Part shown: positions 6,385-7,870 of the stretch, in pieces
Position numbering within the stretch: position 1 is the first letter of the stretch
How the letters are laid out: every line of letters starts with the position of its first letter
Source of the DNA: Bacillota bacterium
Lineage (GTDB): Bacteria; Bacillota; Clostridia; Christensenellales; CAG-138
Direction: 5' to 3'
NCBI GenBank assembly: GCA_023409435.1
Contig: JAEYHP010000165.1
Coordinates: 1-7,870 of the forward strand
DNA length: 7,870 bases
Translations under genes and position numbers: made by a program
The notes under the pieces: model-generated
Databases searched by the model: none
Seen by the model: the letters and a program-made list of their open reading frames with translations, nothing else
Told to the model about the DNA's origin: nothing

Positions 6385-7086
6385 TTAAGCGTTTTTATCA
6401 GTTGCCGCATCCGCAAGCAAATACGCCCCTTGCGCCGTATCCAGATACTCCTGCCCAAAGAGCCTGGAAAACGCTCGTTTGGCCTGTTCCAGCGCGATAG
6501 CGCCTGCCTGCCCCAGCCTTATGACCAGTTCGCCCCCTACACTATATAGCATATGGGCGGTGTGATAATCAAAGCTGCGAACACAGCTATCCCCCAACGC
6601 CGCCTTCTTGCTTAAAAGCGACTGCTCCTCCTCCGCGGTCATGGGGATGCCCCACTCAAACCGGCAGCATGCGCCGCCTGCGCTCAAAGTACAGGGAACA
6701 TCGCAATGAAACGCGGGGTGGAAACCACTGGCCAGCGCGTCGTCCACCACTTCACAGTAGAGTTTTCCGTATTCGATCAGCCCATGCTTGCGCCAGCTGT
6801 TGTTCCAAGGGCACTTCGTCACCACCATAACGGCGCCACTATCCTCCCGCTTCAATGCTGCCTCCATTTCGCCGGGCTGCGCGCGCCACTCGCCGTAGGC
6901 GTTGAAGGAGACGATATCCAATCCGTCCCCGTTTTGAAGCGCTCTCGCCGCCATCCGTGCCCCCCGCTCATGCCCCATGCGGCTGATACTCGCAAGGAAC
7001 GCCTCCCTGCCCTCTTCGCCGCTGCCTTCCACTGCATATTTTGCCAGCAGCGCCGCAAGCACCGCATGCTGCTCGATGCCGTTCAT
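6385..7086 (-). CDS. L-2-amino-thiazoline-4-carboxylic acid hydrolase-like protein
   Basis: A 233-residue soluble protein with no signal peptide or membrane helix. It resembles the ATC hydrolase family, named for ring opening of 2-amino-thiazoline-4-carboxylate on the way to cysteine; many family members have unknown substrates. Supporting features are an N-terminal helical region, KCPW (91-94), HGLIEYGKLYCEVVDDAL (101-118), GFHPAFHCDVPC (121-132) and GGACCRFEW (137-145). There are seven cysteines, six between 92 and 141, which could bind metal or act in catalysis. The start is set at 7086 because AGGGGG precedes it by eight bases; a start at 7143 would cover the promoter -10. It is convergent with the GH18 gene and divergent from pepT, and has its own promoter and terminator. 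There is no functional link to the polysaccharide cluster that I can see. Family call moderate; reaction in this organism unknown. Confidence 0.7.
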   Translation of the reverse strand: MNGIEQHAVLAALLAKYAVEGSGEEGREAFLASISRMGHERGARMAARALQNGDGLDIVSFNAYGEWRAQPGEMEAALKREDSGAVMVVTKCPWNNSWRKHGLIEYGKLYCEVVDDALASGFHPAFHCDVPCTLSAGGACCRFEWGIPMTAEEEQSLLSKKAALGDSCVRSFDYHTAHMLYSVGGELVIRLGQAGAIALEQAKRAFSRLFGQEYLDTAQGAYLLADAATDKNA

Positions 7087-7093
7087 TTGATTT

Positions 7094-7099
7094 CCCCCT
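7094..7099 (-). promoter_or_regulatory. Ribosome binding site of the ATC hydrolase-like gene
   Basis: AGGGGG on the minus strand, seven to eight bases before the ATG at 7086, deciding this start over the upstream in-frame ATG at 7143. Confidence 0.65.
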
Positions 7100-7122
7100 G
7101 CACAACTTTTACTATGTTGCTC

Positions 7123-7128
7123 ATTATA
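7123..7128 (-). promoter_or_regulatory. Sigma-A -10 element for the ATC hydrolase-like gene
   Basis: A perfect TATAAT on the minus strand, about 36 bases before the ATG, giving a leader of roughly 30 bases. The -35 is weak (TTCCTG at 18-base spacing), so an activator may help or the promoter may be modest. Confidence 0.55.
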
Positions 7129-7215
7129 CAGCAGTCGCCGCATACACAGGAAGCCCTGCCGTTTCGGATCATCAAAAATCCGCGCAAGCTATGGAATACT
7201 TTCCCGCTTTTATCC

Positions 7216-7243
7216 TTGTTATTTTCCTGAAAAAACGTAAAAT
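7216..7243 (+). promoter_or_regulatory. Sigma-A-type promoter of pepT
   Basis: TTGTTA (-35, 7216-7221), a 16-base spacer, and TAAAAT (-10, 7238-7243). Transcription should begin near 7250, leaving a leader of about 24 bases. The surrounding AT-rich stretch stands out against the GC-rich background. Confidence 0.6.
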
Positions 7244-7259
7244 AAAGAAGAGTCTAAAC

Positions 7260-7265
7260 AAGGAG
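7260..7265 (+). promoter_or_regulatory. Ribosome binding site of pepT
   Basis: AAGGAG with eight bases to the ATG at 7274, a near-ideal site for a Firmicute. Confidence 0.8.
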
Positions 7266-7273
7266 AATTGATC

Positions 7274-7870
7274 ATGAGAGCATATGAACGGTTGATCAAA
7301 TACGCCGGGTACGATACCACCTCGGATGAGGAGGCAAGCGAAAGCACATGCCCCAGTACGGAGAAACAAAAGATACTAGGCATGGCCCTGGTTGAGGAAA
7401 TGAAAAGCCTGGGAATGGAAGACGCGCATCTGGACGAATTCGGCTATGTGTACGGCGTGGTGCCCGCCACCACAGAGAAGGAACTGCCCGTGATCGGCCT
7501 GATTGCACATATGGATACGAGCCCTTCCATGAGCGGCGCGAACGTAAAGCCGCGCATCGTTTATGAGTATGACGGCGGGGATATCGTACTCAACGCGGAG
7601 CAGAATATTGTGATGCGCCCGGCACAGTTTTTGCACCTCAAAAACTACATCGGCCAGGACCTTCTGGTGACGGACGGCGCCACGCTTCTGGGCGCGGACG
7701 ACAAGGCCGGAATTGCTGAAATCCTTACAGCGGTAGAGGAATTAAAAAAGCGCAACATACCCCACGGGAAAATCCCCATAGCTTTTACGCCGGATGAGGA
7801 AATCGGCCGGGGCGCGGACCGCTTTGACGTAGCGAAGTTCGGGGCGGCGTTTGCGTATACGGTGGACGGC
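7274..7870 (+). CDS. pepT: Peptidase T (tripeptide aminopeptidase), 3' end outside the window
   Basis: The first 199 residues of a family usually a little over 400 long; the frame stays open to the window edge. Peptidase T is a cytoplasmic di-zinc M20 metallopeptidase that removes the N-terminal residue from tripeptides, the last step in using peptides as amino-acid sources. Visible landmarks are IGLIAHMDTSP (His79 metal ligand, Asp81 catalytic), GGDIVLN, LLVTDGATLLGADDKAGIAEI (bridging Asp142), NIPHG, IAFTPDEEIGRG (Glu175 general base, Glu176 ligand) and YTVDG (Asp198 ligand) at the very edge. The last ligand, a histidine near the C-terminus, lies outside. All visible active-site residues are intact. 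The start is fixed by a strong ribosome site and promoter. It is divergently transcribed from the ATC hydrolase-like gene. Call made from strong resemblance to known PepT. Confidence 0.95.
   Translation, partial: MRAYERLIKYAGYDTTSDEEASESTCPSTEKQKILGMALVEEMKSLGMEDAHLDEFGYVYGVVPATTEKELPVIGLIAHMDTSPSMSGANVKPRIVYEYDGGDIVLNAEQNIVMRPAQFLHLKNYIGQDLLVTDGATLLGADDKAGIAEILTAVEELKKRNIPHGKIPIAFTPDEEIGRGADRFDVAKFGAAFAYTVDG

Larger units (their letters stand above)
7087..7273. other. Divergent intergenic region between ATC hydrolase-like gene and pepT
   Basis: 187 bases holding both divergent promoters and ribosome sites. The stretch between the two promoters (about 7145-7215) shows nothing I recognise: no clear operator palindrome or riboswitch core. 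Confidence 0.6.

Noticed and set aside
7087..7143. Upstream in-frame ATG for the ATC hydrolase-like gene
   Set aside because: The extension covers the perfect TATAAT (7123-7128) and has no good ribosome site, while 7086 has AGGGGG at proper spacing.
6706..7230. Plus-strand open frame of 174 residues opposite the ATC hydrolase-like gene
   Set aside because: Antisense to a gene with clear family motifs, promoter and ribosome site; it would also run through the divergent promoter region.

Overview
The window looks like chromosomal DNA from a Gram-positive, moderately GC-rich member of the Clostridia, probably an uncultured gut or rumen lineage. The signs are strong AGGAGG-type ribosome sites, sigma-A-like promoters, a classical lipoprotein lipobox, TTG start usage, a pepT gene, and an intergenic palindromic repeat (GCTCCCTC/GAGGGAGC type) of a kind I recall from gut Clostridia. 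Assignment below class level is not supported. There is no integrase, transposase gene, tRNA, rRNA or CRISPR array.

Layout. Positions 2-1225 (+) hold the 3' part of a protein with two tandem NodB polysaccharide-deacetylase domains. A 266-base gap (1226-1491) follows, holding a MITE-like repeat of about 180 bp and a leader hairpin. Then come three tightly packed + strand genes: 1492-3351, an N-terminal PilZ (c-di-GMP receptor) domain fused to a membrane family-2 glycosyltransferase of the hyaluronan synthase/NodC/PgaC type; 3348-5201, overlapping by ATGA, a membrane-anchored PgaB-like pseudo-deacetylase with a split jelly-roll C-terminus; and 5215-6327, a GH18-family lipoprotein. A perfect 16-bp inverted-repeat terminator (6339-6374) closes the cluster and also serves the convergent gene 6385-7086 (-), an L-2-amino-thiazoline-4-carboxylic acid hydrolase-like protein. 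A divergent intergenic region (7087-7273) carries promoters for that gene and for pepT (7274 to the window end, +), tripeptide aminopeptidase, cut off by the window.

How the genes fit together. The four left-hand genes read as a synthase-dependent exopolysaccharide locus. A processive synthase switched by c-di-GMP would polymerise and extrude an amino-sugar polymer; deacetylase-fold proteins would modify or bind it outside the membrane; and a surface GH18 lipoprotein would trim or release it. The parts resemble those of pga/ica (poly-N-acetylglucosamine) loci. The combination is not one I recognise: PilZ is fused at the N-terminus of a HAS-like synthase, there are three deacetylase domains of which two have lost zinc-binding residues, and a GH18 lipoprotein is present. 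This is the best candidate here for an undescribed system. The polymer and the c-di-GMP control are inferred from motifs. The right-hand genes (ATC hydrolase-like, pepT) look like ordinary metabolic genes unrelated to the cluster.
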